This document shows, piece after piece, positions 1 through 8,108 of a DNA stretch of 64,000 bases. This stretch comes from Oxalobacteraceae sp. CFBP 13730 (GTDB taxonomy: Bacteria > Pseudomonadota > Gammaproteobacteria > Burkholderiales > Burkholderiaceae_D): contig JACYUQ010000004.1 in assembly GCA_014841835.1 (NCBI GenBank), forward strand, positions 558,001-622,000, read 5' to 3'. The notes beneath the pieces were generated by a model. The model saw only the letters and a program-made list of their open reading frames with translations. It ran no database searches and was not told the DNA's origin. The stretch's first letter is position 1; every line of letters starts with the position of its first letter. The position numbers were made by a program, and so were the translations under genes.

Positions 1-134
1 TCGTCGACTGGTATATGGAAGGCAAACTCAATATCGACGACCTGATCACGCACCGCCTGCCGCTCGAGCGTATCAATGAAGGATTCGACCTGATGAAGAG
101 CGGCGAATCGATCCGCTCGGTGGTGCTGTACTGA
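1..134 (+). CDS. Class III alcohol dehydrogenase / S-(hydroxymethyl)glutathione dehydrogenase, C-terminal end (partial)
   Basis: The window opens inside this gene; frame 3 gives 43 residues and a TGA at 132-134. The visible tail reads VDWYMEGKLNIDDLITH, then LERINEGFDLMKSGESIRSVV, which matches the end of the zinc-dependent class III alcohol dehydrogenases that oxidise S-hydroxymethylglutathione in formaldehyde detoxification. The catalytic and zinc-binding parts lie upstream of the window, so the assignment rests only on the C-terminal coenzyme-domain tail. An S-formylglutathione hydrolase often follows this gene; here a convergent LysR gene follows instead. Confidence 0.75.
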   Translation, partial: VDWYMEGKLNIDDLITHRLPLERINEGFDLMKSGESIRSVVLY

Positions 135-153
135 TGCCGTTGGCCGCGGCGGT

Positions 154-1035
154 TCAGGCCAGCGCGGCCACGACGAAGTCGACGAAGGTGCGCACCTTGG
201 CCGACAAGTGCTTGCGGCTCGGATAGAGCGCATGAATGCCCAGCTCGGCTGACTCCCAGCCGGGCAGCACCTGCACGAGCCGCCCGGCAGCCAGATCCTC
301 GCCCACGATGAAGTGCGGCTGGAACACGATGCCGGCCCCGGCGACCGCCGCCAGGCGGATCATGTCGCCATTGTCAGCCCGGATGGGGCCAGCCACCGGC
401 ACGGTGAGGTGTTCGCCTGCGGATTCCAGGCGCCAGTCGGCACCGCCCCCGCTCAATGAATAGCTCAGGCACGCATGCTGGCTCAGGTCATGCGGCGTCT
501 GCGGCGTGCCGTGCGCGGCCAGGTAGCCGGGCGACGCGCACACGATGCTGCGTGCGACGCCCAGCTTGCGTGCAATCAGGTCCGACTGGGACAGGGCGCC
601 GATCCGGATCGCCACATCGAAGCCCTCCTCGACCAGATCGACCTTGCGGTCCGACAGCGCAATATCCAGCTGCACCTGCGGGTAGGCCTGGGTGTACGCA
701 CCGATGATGCTGCCCAGGCGATGTTGGGCGTAGGACAGTGGAATCGTCACACGCAGCACGCCGCGCGGCAGCGTCGTCATCTGGCCGGCAATCTGTTCGG
801 CCTCGTTCACATCCCCCAGAATCTGTACGCTGCGCTCGTGAAAGGCGCGGCCGGTTTCCGTGAGGCTCAGGCGTCGGGTGGTGCGGTTCAATAGCCGTGT
901 GCCCAGGTGCTCTTCGAGCTTTTGTACTTGCTTGGACACCATCGCGCGTGACACGTCCAGCTTGGTCGCTGCAGCGGCGAAGCTGCCGCTGTCGACCACG
1001 GCAACATAGGTTTTCATCGAGCCAAGCAAGTCCAT
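154..1035 (-). CDS. LysR-family transcriptional regulator
   Basis: The 293-residue product has the standard LysR layout: an N-terminal winged helix-turn-helix (about residues 1-60, with SGSFAAAATKLDVSRAMVSK and the LNRTTRRLSLTETG wing) and a C-terminal periplasmic-binding-like effector domain (about 90-290). Length is typical for the family. It is divergent from the DODA-type dioxygenase and DoxX genes, with about 100 bases between the start codons, the usual arrangement for a LysR protein controlling its divergent neighbour. The effector cannot be read from the sequence. Control of the 1140-2386 genes is inference. Confidence 0.93.
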   Translation of the reverse strand: MDLLGSMKTYVAVVDSGSFAAAATKLDVSRAMVSKQVQKLEEHLGTRLLNRTTRRLSLTETGRAFHERSVQILGDVNEAEQIAGQMTTLPRGVLRVTIPLSYAQHRLGSIIGAYTQAYPQVQLDIALSDRKVDLVEEGFDVAIRIGALSQSDLIARKLGVARSIVCASPGYLAAHGTPQTPHDLSQHACLSYSLSGGGADWRLESAGEHLTVPVAGPIRADNGDMIRLAAVAGAGIVFQPHFIVGEDLAAGRLVQVLPGWESAELGIHALYPSRKHLSAKVRTFVDFVVAALA

Positions 1036-1139
1036 TGGGCGAGATTGTCAATCAAAAGGAAACAGTCTAACCACGTTCTCCTGCTTTATCAACGACGGGG
1101 ACATAGGTACCATGAACGCATCACTTAACGAGGTGCACC

Positions 1140-1922
1140 ATGAACTTGCCCACGATTTTTGTCTCACACGGCTCGCCGATGCTTGCCCTGCAAGACAGCC
1201 CGGCACGCCGCTTCCTGCAGGGCCTGGGCCAGACATTGCCACGGCCGAGCGCGATTGCCGTCGTTTCGGCGCACTGGGAAACCGCCGGTGGCCCGGCCGT
1301 CTCGCTGGCCACCCAGCCAGAAACGATTCACGACTTTGGCGGCTTCCCGCAAGCGCTGTTCGACATGCGCTATCCGGCACCGGGTGCGCCTGCCGCTGCC
1401 GAACGCGCGGCGGCACTGTTCGACGCGGCCGGCATCCCGGTCGGGCGCAGCGCGACACGGGGCCTGGACCATGGCGCGTGGGTGCCGCTCAGCCTGATGT
1501 ATCCGGCCGCCGATGTGCCGGTCATGCAGATCTCGATCATGCATGGCGCCGCCCCCGCGCTGCATCAGCAACTGGGCCTGGCGCTGCAGGCCTTGCGCCA
1601 GGAGGGCGTGCTGGTGATCGGCTCGGGATCGCTGACGCACAACCTGTATGAAATCCGCGGGCACAGCGCCGATGCGCCGCCGCCCGCCTGGGTGAGCGAC
1701 TTCGGCACGTGGATGCGCGAGCGGCTGATGGCAAATGACCGCGCCGCCTTGCTGGACTACCGCCAGATGGCGCCGATGGCCGCGAAAAACCATCCGACCG
1801 AAGAACATCTGCTGCCGCTGTTCGTGGCGATGGGCGCGGCCGGGCTAGACGCCAGGGCGTCAGTGCTGCACACGAGTATCGAACATGGCGTGCTTGCCAT
1901 GGATGCCTACGCTTTCAATTAA
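1140..1922 (+). CDS. DODA-type extradiol aromatic ring-opening dioxygenase (LigB-like, YgiD family)
   Basis: The 260-residue protein begins MNLPTIFVSHGSPMLAL and carries AVVSAHWET, the conserved His-bearing segments of the class III extradiol (LigB/DODA) dioxygenases; further histidines appear in LDHGAWVPL, GSGSLTHNL and TEEHLLPLF. Family members hold a metal ion with these histidines and cleave catechol-like rings; bacterial YgiD acts on 3,4-dihydroxyphenylalanine. The substrate here is not known. An AGGTG ribosome-binding site lies just before the ATG. A DoxX gene follows 35 bases downstream and a LysR gene is divergent upstream, a common trio in proteobacteria. Confidence 0.9.
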   Translation: MNLPTIFVSHGSPMLALQDSPARRFLQGLGQTLPRPSAIAVVSAHWETAGGPAVSLATQPETIHDFGGFPQALFDMRYPAPGAPAAAERAAALFDAAGIPVGRSATRGLDHGAWVPLSLMYPAADVPVMQISIMHGAAPALHQQLGLALQALRQEGVLVIGSGSLTHNLYEIRGHSADAPPPAWVSDFGTWMRERLMANDRAALLDYRQMAPMAAKNHPTEEHLLPLFVAMGAAGLDARASVLHTSIEHGVLAMDAYAFN

Positions 1923-1957
1923 TCATTTACCTTGTTTTCATTCACGAAAGAACGATC

Positions 1958-2386
1958 ATGCACACCACGACCACGCAACTGAATACCAACAACAACGACA
2001 CCGGCAAGCTGGTGCTGCGCGTCGCCTTGGCTGCAATGCTGCTGTTCCACGGCGTTGCCAAACTGAGCGGCGGCATTGGTTTTGTTGCCGACATGCTGGC
2101 CAAAGCCGGCTTGCCTGCGGTGTTTGGCTACGGCGTGTACATTGGCGAAGTTGTCGCACCGCTGCTCATCCTGGTCGGCCTGTTCACCCGTCCTGCCGCA
2201 CTGATCGTGGCCATCAACATGATCGTCGCCGTGCTGCTGGCGCACACGAGCCAGTTCTTCACGCTCAACGAAACCGGCGGCTGGGCGCTGGAATTGCAGG
2301 CGATGTTCTTCTTTGCTGCAGTGGCGGTGGCGCTGTTGGGTGCGGGGCGTTACAGCATTGGTGGCGTCAACGGCCGCCTGAACTGA
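1958..2386 (+). CDS. DoxX family membrane protein
   Basis: A 142-residue integral membrane protein with about four hydrophobic helices, beginning near residue 20 (LVLRVALAAMLLFHGVAKL) and continuing through VGLFTRPAALIVAINMIVAVLLA to the C-terminal FFFAAVAVALLGAGRYS. The motif LRVALAAMLLFHGVAK followed by a Gly-rich helix and FTRPAAL is typical of the DoxX/YphA family. DoxX proteins are linked to redox or thiol stress in some bacteria, but most are uncharacterised. It starts 35 bases after the dioxygenase gene on the same strand, so the two are probably one transcript. Confidence 0.88.
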   Translation: MHTTTTQLNTNNNDTGKLVLRVALAAMLLFHGVAKLSGGIGFVADMLAKAGLPAVFGYGVYIGEVVAPLLILVGLFTRPAALIVAINMIVAVLLAHTSQFFTLNETGGWALELQAMFFFAAVAVALLGAGRYSIGGVNGRLN

Positions 2387-2407
2387 ATCAAGCTGCTGCC
2401 AAAGCCG

Positions 2408-2448
2408 CAAAGCCGGGGTCAGGTCTGACATTCGGACACGAGCTCGGC
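2408..2448 (+). repeat. REP-like repeat, left copy 1
   Basis: A 41-base unit with the core GGGGTCAGGTCTGACATTCG; its GTCAG/CTGAC part is self-complementary. It matches the copy at 2460-2500 at all but about three positions and has an inverted relative at 3443-3472. It starts 21 bases after the doxX stop codon. Confidence 0.85.
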
Positions 2449-2459
2449 ATTAGTTGGAT

Positions 2460-2500
2460 CAAAGCTGGGGTCAGGTCTGACATTCGGACACAAGCTCAGC
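2460..2500 (+). repeat. REP-like repeat, left copy 2
   Basis: The second direct copy of the 41-base unit, with its start 52 bases after the start of the first. The differences from copy 1 are single-base substitutions such as GAGCTCGGC against AAGCTCAGC. It lies 80 bases before the RAYT start codon. Confidence 0.85.
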
Positions 2501-2580
2501 CTTCTTCGAAGGTCTACCTGGCTTTCTTGAATGCTGAGCAATCTCAGCGCCAGTGATCCCGCATCCGGTAGCGTGGCCGG

Positions 2581-3432
2581 ATGACACGACCACTCAGACT
2601 CGACTTTGCCGGTGCGCTGTACCACGTGACGTCGCGCGGTAACCGGCGTAACACGATCTATCGCGATGAAGCCGATCGCCGGATTTGGCTGGAGGTTCTT
2701 GCGAAGGTGTGTGAACGCCACCACTGCGTTATCCATAGCTTTTGCCAGATGACCAATCACTACCATCTGCTGATCGAAACGGCCGAAGCAAATCTTCCGC
2801 AGTGCATACGTCAGCTCAACGGGGTGTATTCGCAGCATGTCAATCGACGGCATCAGCTCGTCGGGCACTTGTTCCAAGGGCGCTACAAAGCAATCCTGGT
2901 GCAGAAGGAAAGTTATCTTCTGGAAGTGTCGCGGTACATTGTGTTGAATCCACTACGTGCACATGTCGTCGAAGCGCTGGATCAATGGCGATGGAGCAGC
3001 TATCGCTATGTCGTCGGCGATGAAACGCCGCCAGAATGGCTGGCACGCGATGAGCTCCTGGCGCGGTTCGGCGACACTCGCGCCAGTGCCATTGAGGCAT
3101 ATCAGACGTTTGTACTGGCGGGTGTCGGGAAGGCAAATCCGCTGGATGCCACCCGCCATCAAATCCTGCTGGGGGACGACGTTTTCATATCGGAGCATCA
3201 GCAGATGCAGCGATCTGAAGCGCTCATGGAAACCAAGCGGGCGACGCGGCGCTCAGTAGCGCTTCCCTTGCTTGACTATCAGAACACCTATCCCGCCAGG
3301 GGTGAGGCGATGGCGCGCGCCTACCGATCAACTGCCTATACCATGCCGCAGATTGCGATCGCCTTTGGCGTCTCGACCAAAACGGTCAGCCGGGCGGTTG
3401 CTGCTTTCGAGAAAGCGAAACCTTACGCTTAA
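2581..3432 (+). CDS. REP-associated tyrosine transposase (RAYT, Y1/IS200-like)
   Basis: This 283-residue Y1-type HUH transposase has the HUH histidines at 60 and 62 (MTNHYHLLIET) and family motifs further on (GHLFQGRYKAILV, then YIVLNPLRAHVV and WSSY). The N-terminus RLDFAGALYHVTSRGNRR is typical of the group. The C-terminal part (about 230-275) adds a helix-turn-helix-like segment, AIAFGVSTKTVSRAV. RAYTs bind and cut single-stranded DNA at REP hairpins. The gene is intact and is flanked by matching repeats. Whether it is still active cannot be told from the sequence. Confidence 0.92.
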   Translation: MTRPLRLDFAGALYHVTSRGNRRNTIYRDEADRRIWLEVLAKVCERHHCVIHSFCQMTNHYHLLIETAEANLPQCIRQLNGVYSQHVNRRHQLVGHLFQGRYKAILVQKESYLLEVSRYIVLNPLRAHVVEALDQWRWSSYRYVVGDETPPEWLARDELLARFGDTRASAIEAYQTFVLAGVGKANPLDATRHQILLGDDVFISEHQQMQRSEALMETKRATRRSVALPLLDYQNTYPARGEAMARAYRSTAYTMPQIAIAFGVSTKTVSRAVAAFEKAKPYA

Positions 3433-3442
3433 TGTTGAGGCC

Positions 3443-3472
3443 GTGTCCAAATGTCAGACCTGACTCCGGCTT
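3443..3472 (-). repeat. REP-like repeat, right inverted copy
   Basis: GTGTCCAAATGTCAGACCTG and the next ten bases are the reverse complement of the left repeats, with a few substitutions. It begins 11 bases after the transposase stop codon and ends 7 bases before the ttcA stop codon on the opposite strand. It could also act as a 3' end structure for ttcA transcripts. Confidence 0.8.
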
Positions 3473-3479
3473 ATGACAC

Positions 3480-4433
3480 TCACAGCTGCGTCAACGAAAT
3501 CGTTCCCGCCACCGGCGTCGAGCACGGCTCTTCATCGAACGCGATATCTCCCAGTGGATTGGCCACGCCATCCGTCTTCAGATCCGCGAAGCCGAACAGG
3601 TTACGGTCCATCAGATGCGACGGCACCACGGTCGACAGTGACGAGAAAATGCTCTCCACGCGGCCCGGATGTTTTTTCTCCCACTCGCGCAGCATGTTCT
3701 TGATCTGCTTGCGCTGCAGGTTCTCTTGCGAGCCGCACAGGTCGCACGGGATGATCGGGAAGCCTTTGACCTCAGCATAGCGCTCGGTATCAGCCTCTTT
3801 CACATACGCCATCGGGCGAATCACCATGTGTTTGCCATCGTCCGACACCAGCTTGGCCGGCATGCCTTTCAGCTTCCCGCCGAAGAACATGTTGAGGAAG
3901 AAGGTTTCGAGAATGTCGTCGCGGTGGTGGCCCAGCGCGATCTTGTTGCAGCCCAGCTCATCGGCGACGCGGTACAGGATGCCGCGCCGCAGGCGCGAGC
4001 ACAGCGAGCAGGTGGTCTTGCCTTCCGGGATCAGGCGCTTGACGATGCTGTAGGTGTCCTGGTTTTCGATGTGGTAGTCCACGCCGAGCTTGTCCAGGTA
4101 GGCCGGCAGGATGTCGGCCGGGAAGTTCGGCTGCTTCTGGTCGAGGTTGACTGCGACGATGTCGAAGTGGATTGGCGCGCGTTCGCGCAGCGTCAGGAGG
4201 ATGTCCAGCAGGGCGTAGCTGTCCTTGCCGCCCGACAGGCACACCATCACCTTGTCGCCATCTTCGATCATGTTGAAGTCGCCAATGGCCTGGCCGACCT
4301 GGCGGCACAGGCGCTTGTGCAGCTTGTGGTTTTCGTGGGCGATCTTTTCCTGCTTCTTGGCGTCGATCACGGGGGCGGCTTCGCCCAGCGGGAAATCCGC
4401 CTCGGTCAGGCGCTCGATAACGGTTTCGTTCAT
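3480..4433 (-). CDS. ttcA: tRNA 2-thiocytidine(32) synthetase TtcA
   Basis: TtcA thiolates cytidine 32 of certain tRNAs, using ATP and a 4Fe-4S cluster. The protein shows the PP-loop [13 protein letters not shown], the cluster cysteines in [12 protein letters not shown] and a further cysteine in [17 protein letters not shown], all characteristic of the family. The frame stays open upstream to 4565, but the start [15 protein letters not shown] at 4433 is chosen because it matches the family N-terminus and overlaps the folB stop by ATGA. This gives 317 residues, near the usual length. The gene is last in a leftward FolM-like, FolB, TtcA cluster and is probably translationally coupled to folB. 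The right RAYT repeat directly abuts its 3' end. Confidence 0.95.
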   Translation of the reverse strand: MNETVIERLTEADFPLGEAAPVIDAKKQEKIAHENHKLHKRLCRQVGQAIGDFNMIEDGDKVMVCLSGGKDSYALLDILLTLRERAPIHFDIVAVNLDQKQPNFPADILPAYLDKLGVDYHIENQDTYSIVKRLIPEGKTTCSLCSRLRRGILYRVADELGCNKIALGHHRDDILETFFLNMFFGGKLKGMPAKLVSDDGKHMVIRPMAYVKEADTERYAEVKGFPIIPCDLCGSQENLQRKQIKNMLREWEKKHPGRVESIFSSLSTVVPSHLMDRNLFGFADLKTDGVANPLGDIAFDEEPCSTPVAGTISLTQL

Positions 4434-4828
4434 GCTTCGTCCTTGATACGGAATACTTCGACACCGACGCCTTCGCAATCGGCATACACGTCGGGTTTCA
4501 TCGTCGACACGCCCGCCGCGCGCACGCGCGGATGGGCCAGCATGGCCTCGACCATGTCGTCGCACAGTGTTTCTTGCAGGTGGATATGGCCCTTGGAAAT
4601 GCGCTGGGCGACCGTCTCGCGCATGAAGTCGTAGTCGACGACTTCAGCCAATTGGTCGGCCTTCGGCGTCGACATCTCGAGCGGAATGTACAGCTCAACA
4701 TTGATCAGCACACGTTGCTCGCCCTTCTTTTCGAAATCGTGCACGCCGATATTGATCATCACTTCGTAATTGCGCAGGAACAGCCGGCGGCAATTGCGCA
4801 AGCTCGGGTGGGACAGGGCGGACAACAT
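4430..4828 (-). CDS. folB: Dihydroneopterin aldolase FolB
   Basis: FolB converts 7,8-dihydroneopterin to 6-hydroxymethyl-7,8-dihydropterin and glycolaldehyde in folate synthesis. The 132-residue protein has the family pattern: [19 protein letters not shown] at the N-terminus, [13 protein letters not shown] in the middle and [20 protein letters not shown] near the end, including the conserved Lys. Length is slightly above the roughly 120-residue norm because of a short N-terminal lead. Its stop overlaps the ttcA start (ATGA), and the FolM-like reductase gene ends 2 bases before its start, so three genes are tightly packed and two belong to pterin/folate metabolism. Confidence 0.94.
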   Translation of the reverse strand: MLSALSHPSLRNCRRLFLRNYEVMINIGVHDFEKKGEQRVLINVELYIPLEMSTPKADQLAEVVDYDFMRETVAQRISKGHIHLQETLCDDMVEAMLAHPRVRAAGVSTMKPDVYADCEGVGVEVFRIKDEA

Positions 4829-4830
4829 GG

Positions 4831-5667
4831 TTAAGCCTTTTGGATAGATGATTCGGTGCTGCGGTTGTTGGGGTCGTCGCTGCGCGGTTCGGTCAGGAAC
4901 ATGACGTCGCGCGTCGATGGCGTCAGGTGCTGGCCGCCATCGACCAGCAGGGTCGTGCCCGTCAGCGCGCGGGCGCTGGCGGCGTACACGACCGCGTCGG
5001 CAATATCCTGTGGCGTCGACGAGCGCCCCAGCGGCGTGGCGCGGTGCGCCTGCGTAAAACCGTCCTCGCTCTGCTCGCCCGAGACCAGCGTGATGCCGGG
5101 CGCCACGCCCACCACGCGCACGGTCGGCGCCAGCGCTTGCGCCAGCATCGTGGTGGCCGCGTGCAGCGCTGCCTTGGACAAGGTGTACGACAGAAAATCC
5201 GGGTTGAGATTGTACAGTTTCTGGTCGAGCAGGTTAATGACGACGGCTTGCTCGCCTTGCGGCGTGGCCGCATGCAGCGCCTGCGCCAGCAGCACTGGCG
5301 CTGTGACATTCGCGGCCATATGCGCGTTCAATAACGCCGGTGAAAAGTCGGTGGCGCTGTCGTATTCGAACAACGACGCGTTGTTCACGATGCACGTCAA
5401 CGTGCCGAGCGCGTCGATGGCGCGGCCCGCCAGCAGGCGTACGGCCGCATCGTCGGCCAGATCGCACTGCAGCAGCACGGCGCGCCGACCCAGCGCCAGA
5501 ATGGCGTCGCGGGTGGCGATCGCATCCTGTTCGGAATGGCGGTAATGCAGCGCGAGATCCCAGCCGGCTTTCGCCAGGCCCAGCGCAATGGCGCGTCCGA
5601 GGCGGCGCCCGGCGCCGGTCACCAGCGCGACCCGGGGCAGGGCGGTTGGAACTGTGTCGGTCATCAT
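4831..5667 (-). CDS. SDR-family oxidoreductase, FolM/pteridine reductase-like
   Basis: This 278-residue short-chain dehydrogenase has the pteridine-reductase type of cofactor loop, TGAGRRLG (TGxxxRxG) near residues 17-24, instead of the more common TGxxxGxG. It also has NNASLFEYDSATDFS, the catalytic YTLSKAALHA and VVGVAPG. This loop and the position directly before folB point to a FolM-like enzyme that uses NADPH to reduce dihydrobiopterin or dihydrofolate. There are two possible ATG starts, at 5667 and 5664. The C-terminus extends by about 20 polar residues (EPRSDDPNNRSTESSIQKA). Substrate is inferred from context and motif. Confidence 0.85.
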   Translation of the reverse strand: MMTDTVPTALPRVALVTGAGRRLGRAIALGLAKAGWDLALHYRHSEQDAIATRDAILALGRRAVLLQCDLADDAAVRLLAGRAIDALGTLTCIVNNASLFEYDSATDFSPALLNAHMAANVTAPVLLAQALHAATPQGEQAVVINLLDQKLYNLNPDFLSYTLSKAALHAATTMLAQALAPTVRVVGVAPGITLVSGEQSEDGFTQAHRATPLGRSSTPQDIADAVVYAASARALTGTTLLVDGGQHLTPSTRDVMFLTEPRSDDPNNRSTESSIQKA

Positions 5668-5732
5668 GGGTGCTCAAGCCTGAACATCAGGCAGTAAATT
5701 GTTGATAAAAGCGAATCTGGCTACAATGCGGC

Positions 5733-6881
5733 ATGTCCCTGCCCACCCCCGACCACGACGCCCTGGCCGCGTCCCACGCCCTGCAACAGCGCATCGCTGA
5801 CGAGATCGAACAATCCGGTGGGCAGATCGCGTTTTCGCGGTTCATGGAACTGGCGCTGTACGCGCCGCGCCTCGGGTATTACAGCGGTGGCGCCGCCAAG
5901 CTCGGCGCCGAGGGCGATTTCATCACCGCGCCCGAGATGACGCCGCTGTTCGGGGCAACGGTGGCGCGCGTGGCAGCCGCTATTATCGCCCAAAGCGCGC
6001 CCGACATCATCGAGTTCGGCGCCGGCACCGGCCGCCTGGCGCGCGATGTGCTCGCTGCGCTGGCGCGCCAGGGCGTCGCCGTCAACTCGTACACGATCAT
6101 CGAATTGTCGGGCGAGCTGCGCGCGCGCCAGCAGGCCAATCTGGCCGATCTGCCGCAAGTGCGCTGGCAGGACGCGATGCCCGCGCACTTCAGCGGCGTG
6201 GTGCTGGCCAACGAAGTGCTCGATGCGATGCCGGTCGAGCTGGTGATCCGCACGCGGGACGGCTGGCGCCGCCAGATGGTCACGATCGAGGACGGCGCAT
6301 TCGCCTTTGTCCAGGCGCCGCTCGATGCCGCCCTGCACGAGCAACTGGTGCGCCAGGTGCCAGACCACGAACAGATGATTGAAGGCTATGTCACCGAGCT
6401 GCACCCGGTCGGTGCCGGCTTCATGGGTTCGCTGGCGACAATGTTCGCGGGTGGCCGTGGCGCGGCGATCCTGTTCGACTATGGGTTCCCGGCGCACGAG
6501 TATTACCTCGACCAGCGCATCGGCGGCACCCTGATGTGCCACTACCGCCACCACGCGCATCCCGATCCGTTCTATCTGCCGGGCCTGCAGGACATCACGG
6601 CCCACGTCGATTTCACGGCGATGGCGCTGGCCGCCCAGGATGCCGGCCTGCCGGTGCTGGCCTACATGAGCCAGGCCGCGTTCCTGATCGGCGCCGGCAT
6701 CGGCGAATTGTTGCTTGAAAACAACCCTGAGGATGCGCTGCGCTTCCTGCCGCAGTCGCGCGCCGTGCAAAAGCTTGTTTCACCGGCGGAAATGGGCGAA
6801 TTATTCAAGGTGCTGGTGGTGGGGCAGGCTGTAACATTGCCCGATGCACTCGTTCAGGCCGACCGCAGTCATCGGCTGTGA
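5733..6881 (+). CDS. Class I SAM-dependent methyltransferase, MidA/NDUFAF7 (DUF185) family
   Basis: The 382-residue product matches the MidA/NDUFAF7 family: ISFSRFMELALYAP-type N-terminus (here IAFSRFMELALYAPRLGYYS), GDFITAPEMTPLFGATVA, a SAM-binding IIEFGAGTGRLARDVL, and ANEVLDAMPVELV. The mitochondrial homologue methylates an arginine in a complex I subunit; the bacterial substrate is not established. It is transcribed divergently from the folM-like gene, with 65 bases between start codons. This pairing of genes recurs in betaproteobacteria. Confidence 0.92.
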   Translation: MSLPTPDHDALAASHALQQRIADEIEQSGGQIAFSRFMELALYAPRLGYYSGGAAKLGAEGDFITAPEMTPLFGATVARVAAAIIAQSAPDIIEFGAGTGRLARDVLAALARQGVAVNSYTIIELSGELRARQQANLADLPQVRWQDAMPAHFSGVVLANEVLDAMPVELVIRTRDGWRRQMVTIEDGAFAFVQAPLDAALHEQLVRQVPDHEQMIEGYVTELHPVGAGFMGSLATMFAGGRGAAILFDYGFPAHEYYLDQRIGGTLMCHYRHHAHPDPFYLPGLQDITAHVDFTAMALAAQDAGLPVLAYMSQAAFLIGAGIGELLLENNPEDALRFLPQSRAVQKLVSPAEMGELFKVLVVGQAVTLPDALVQADRSHRL

Positions 6882-6914
6882 CAATTGTGATATCTTGCAC
6901 AACGGACACAATTG
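6882..6914. promoter_or_regulatory. Inverted repeat CAATTGTG-N17-CACAATTG (operator- or hairpin-like)
   Basis: Two perfect 8-base arms, 6882-6889 and 6907-6914, flank 17 bases directly after the methyltransferase gene and about 100 bases before the J-domain gene. The arrangement could be a repressor operator or a weak transcript-end hairpin. There is no T-tract. The function is unknown. Confidence 0.35.
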
Positions 6915-7014
6915 CGTCTAAGCTGTACGACATTCCAGCGCCAGGGTCCGGCCATCCGCCTTGGCCGAGGACGTAGCATCAATGGCAGGCATCAGCGGGC
7001 AGATTTGACACACC

Positions 7015-7962
7015 ATGGCCAAGATTCACACACACTATGACAACCTGAAGGTGTCGCGTCACGCGCCCCAGGAAGTCATTCGTGCTTCGTACAAGGCGCT
7101 GAGCCAGAAATACCATCCCGACAAGAATCCGGGCGACGAAAAAGCCGCCCGCATCATGGCGGTCGTCAATTCGGCCTACAACGTCCTGGCCGATCCGGTG
7201 CGCCGCAAGGAACACGACGAGTGGATCGCGTCCGAAGAATGGGAAGTCGAGTGGCTGGAAAGCTCGAACGCCAAGGACGGCCAGCTGCGCAAGGGCGGCG
7301 ACGCCGGCGACGCCACGTCGGCGCACAAGCCGCGCCGCGCACGCCTGATGCGCGATCCGCGCTGGTGGCTGGGCCTGACCACCTGTTTCGTGACGGGCGC
7401 CGCCGCTGCCGTCCTGCTCTTGCAGCAACCCGGCATGATGCCCGGCGCGCTGGCCTGGGGCGGCGTGCAGAAGCCCGTGAGCGTGCTGGCCAGCACGCCG
7501 CCCCCAGCAGCATCCGCAGCGACAACGGCGGCGACTGCCGCCGCCGAGCCCGTGCCTGCACCCGATATCTGGGCCGGCCGCGGTGCGCCTGTCATCCGCA
7601 CGCTCGGTATCGCCCAACTGGTGGTGCCCGCGCGCGTACCCGATTGCAGCACCGACCTGCAAACGCTGACGGCGCCAGGCGGCGAGCCCTGGCCGGCCGA
7701 GTCCGCCTATCTGCCGGGCTACCCGGTCGGTAACGAAAGTACGGGGATGCAGGTGACGATCGACAATAGCGCGAACGCCTCGCCGGTGTTCGTCAAGCTG
7801 TACGACCTGGAGCGCGGCGCGAATGTGCGCCACGCCTTCGTGCAGCCGCGCGCGACGTTCACGATCGACAAACTGGCGGCAGGCAAGTACGAGGTGCTGT
7901 ACCAGAACGTCGGCACCGGCGCCACGACGGCCGAGTGCGCCAGCCGCCCACCCGCCCAGTAA
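7015..7962 (+). CDS. J-domain protein with a transmembrane anchor
   Basis: The N-terminal 70 residues form a J domain: HYDNLKVSRHAPQEVIRASY, the Hsp70-stimulating HPD at residues 34-36 (KYHPDKNPGD), and AYNVLADPVRRKEHDEW. A charged linker follows, then one hydrophobic helix near residues 120-140 (WWLGLTTCFVTGAAAAVLLL) and an Ala-rich stretch. The C-terminal region (about 180-315) has no family I recognise; it contains several Cys and a DNSANASPVFVKLYD segment that looks like a small beta domain. There are no G/F or zinc-finger regions, so this is a specialised (class C) J protein, probably recruiting DnaK to the inner membrane. Clients are unknown. Confidence 0.88.
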   Translation: MAKIHTHYDNLKVSRHAPQEVIRASYKALSQKYHPDKNPGDEKAARIMAVVNSAYNVLADPVRRKEHDEWIASEEWEVEWLESSNAKDGQLRKGGDAGDATSAHKPRRARLMRDPRWWLGLTTCFVTGAAAAVLLLQQPGMMPGALAWGGVQKPVSVLASTPPPAASAATTAATAAAEPVPAPDIWAGRGAPVIRTLGIAQLVVPARVPDCSTDLQTLTAPGGEPWPAESAYLPGYPVGNESTGMQVTIDNSANASPVFVKLYDLERGANVRHAFVQPRATFTIDKLAAGKYEVLYQNVGTGATTAECASRPPAQ

Positions 7963-8108
7963 GTTGTCGTTTTTTATGCGCCGTGCCTGCTGGCGGAACT
8001 GCGCACCATGCTGATTTCATTTAATTCGTTCTGCGCCGTAATATACTGGGTCGATACTGCGCGCCCATGCAGCCGCCCCACGCCCAACGCAGGCCAATAC
8101 GGACCACA

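Larger units (their letters stand above)
2408..3472 (+). mobile_element. RAYT transposase unit bounded by REP-like repeats
   Basis: A transposase gene of the REP-associated tyrosine type (2581-3432) is bracketed by one short repeat family: two direct copies on its left (2408-2448 and 2460-2500) and one inverted copy on its right (3443-3472). Repeats in opposite orientation around a single-copy Y1 transposase are the hallmark of RAYT/REP units, which are usually domesticated and not freely mobile. The right copy ends 7 bases from the ttcA stop codon, so the unit sits tightly in the doxX-ttcA gap. The outer limits are drawn at the repeat edges and are approximate. Confidence 0.75.
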
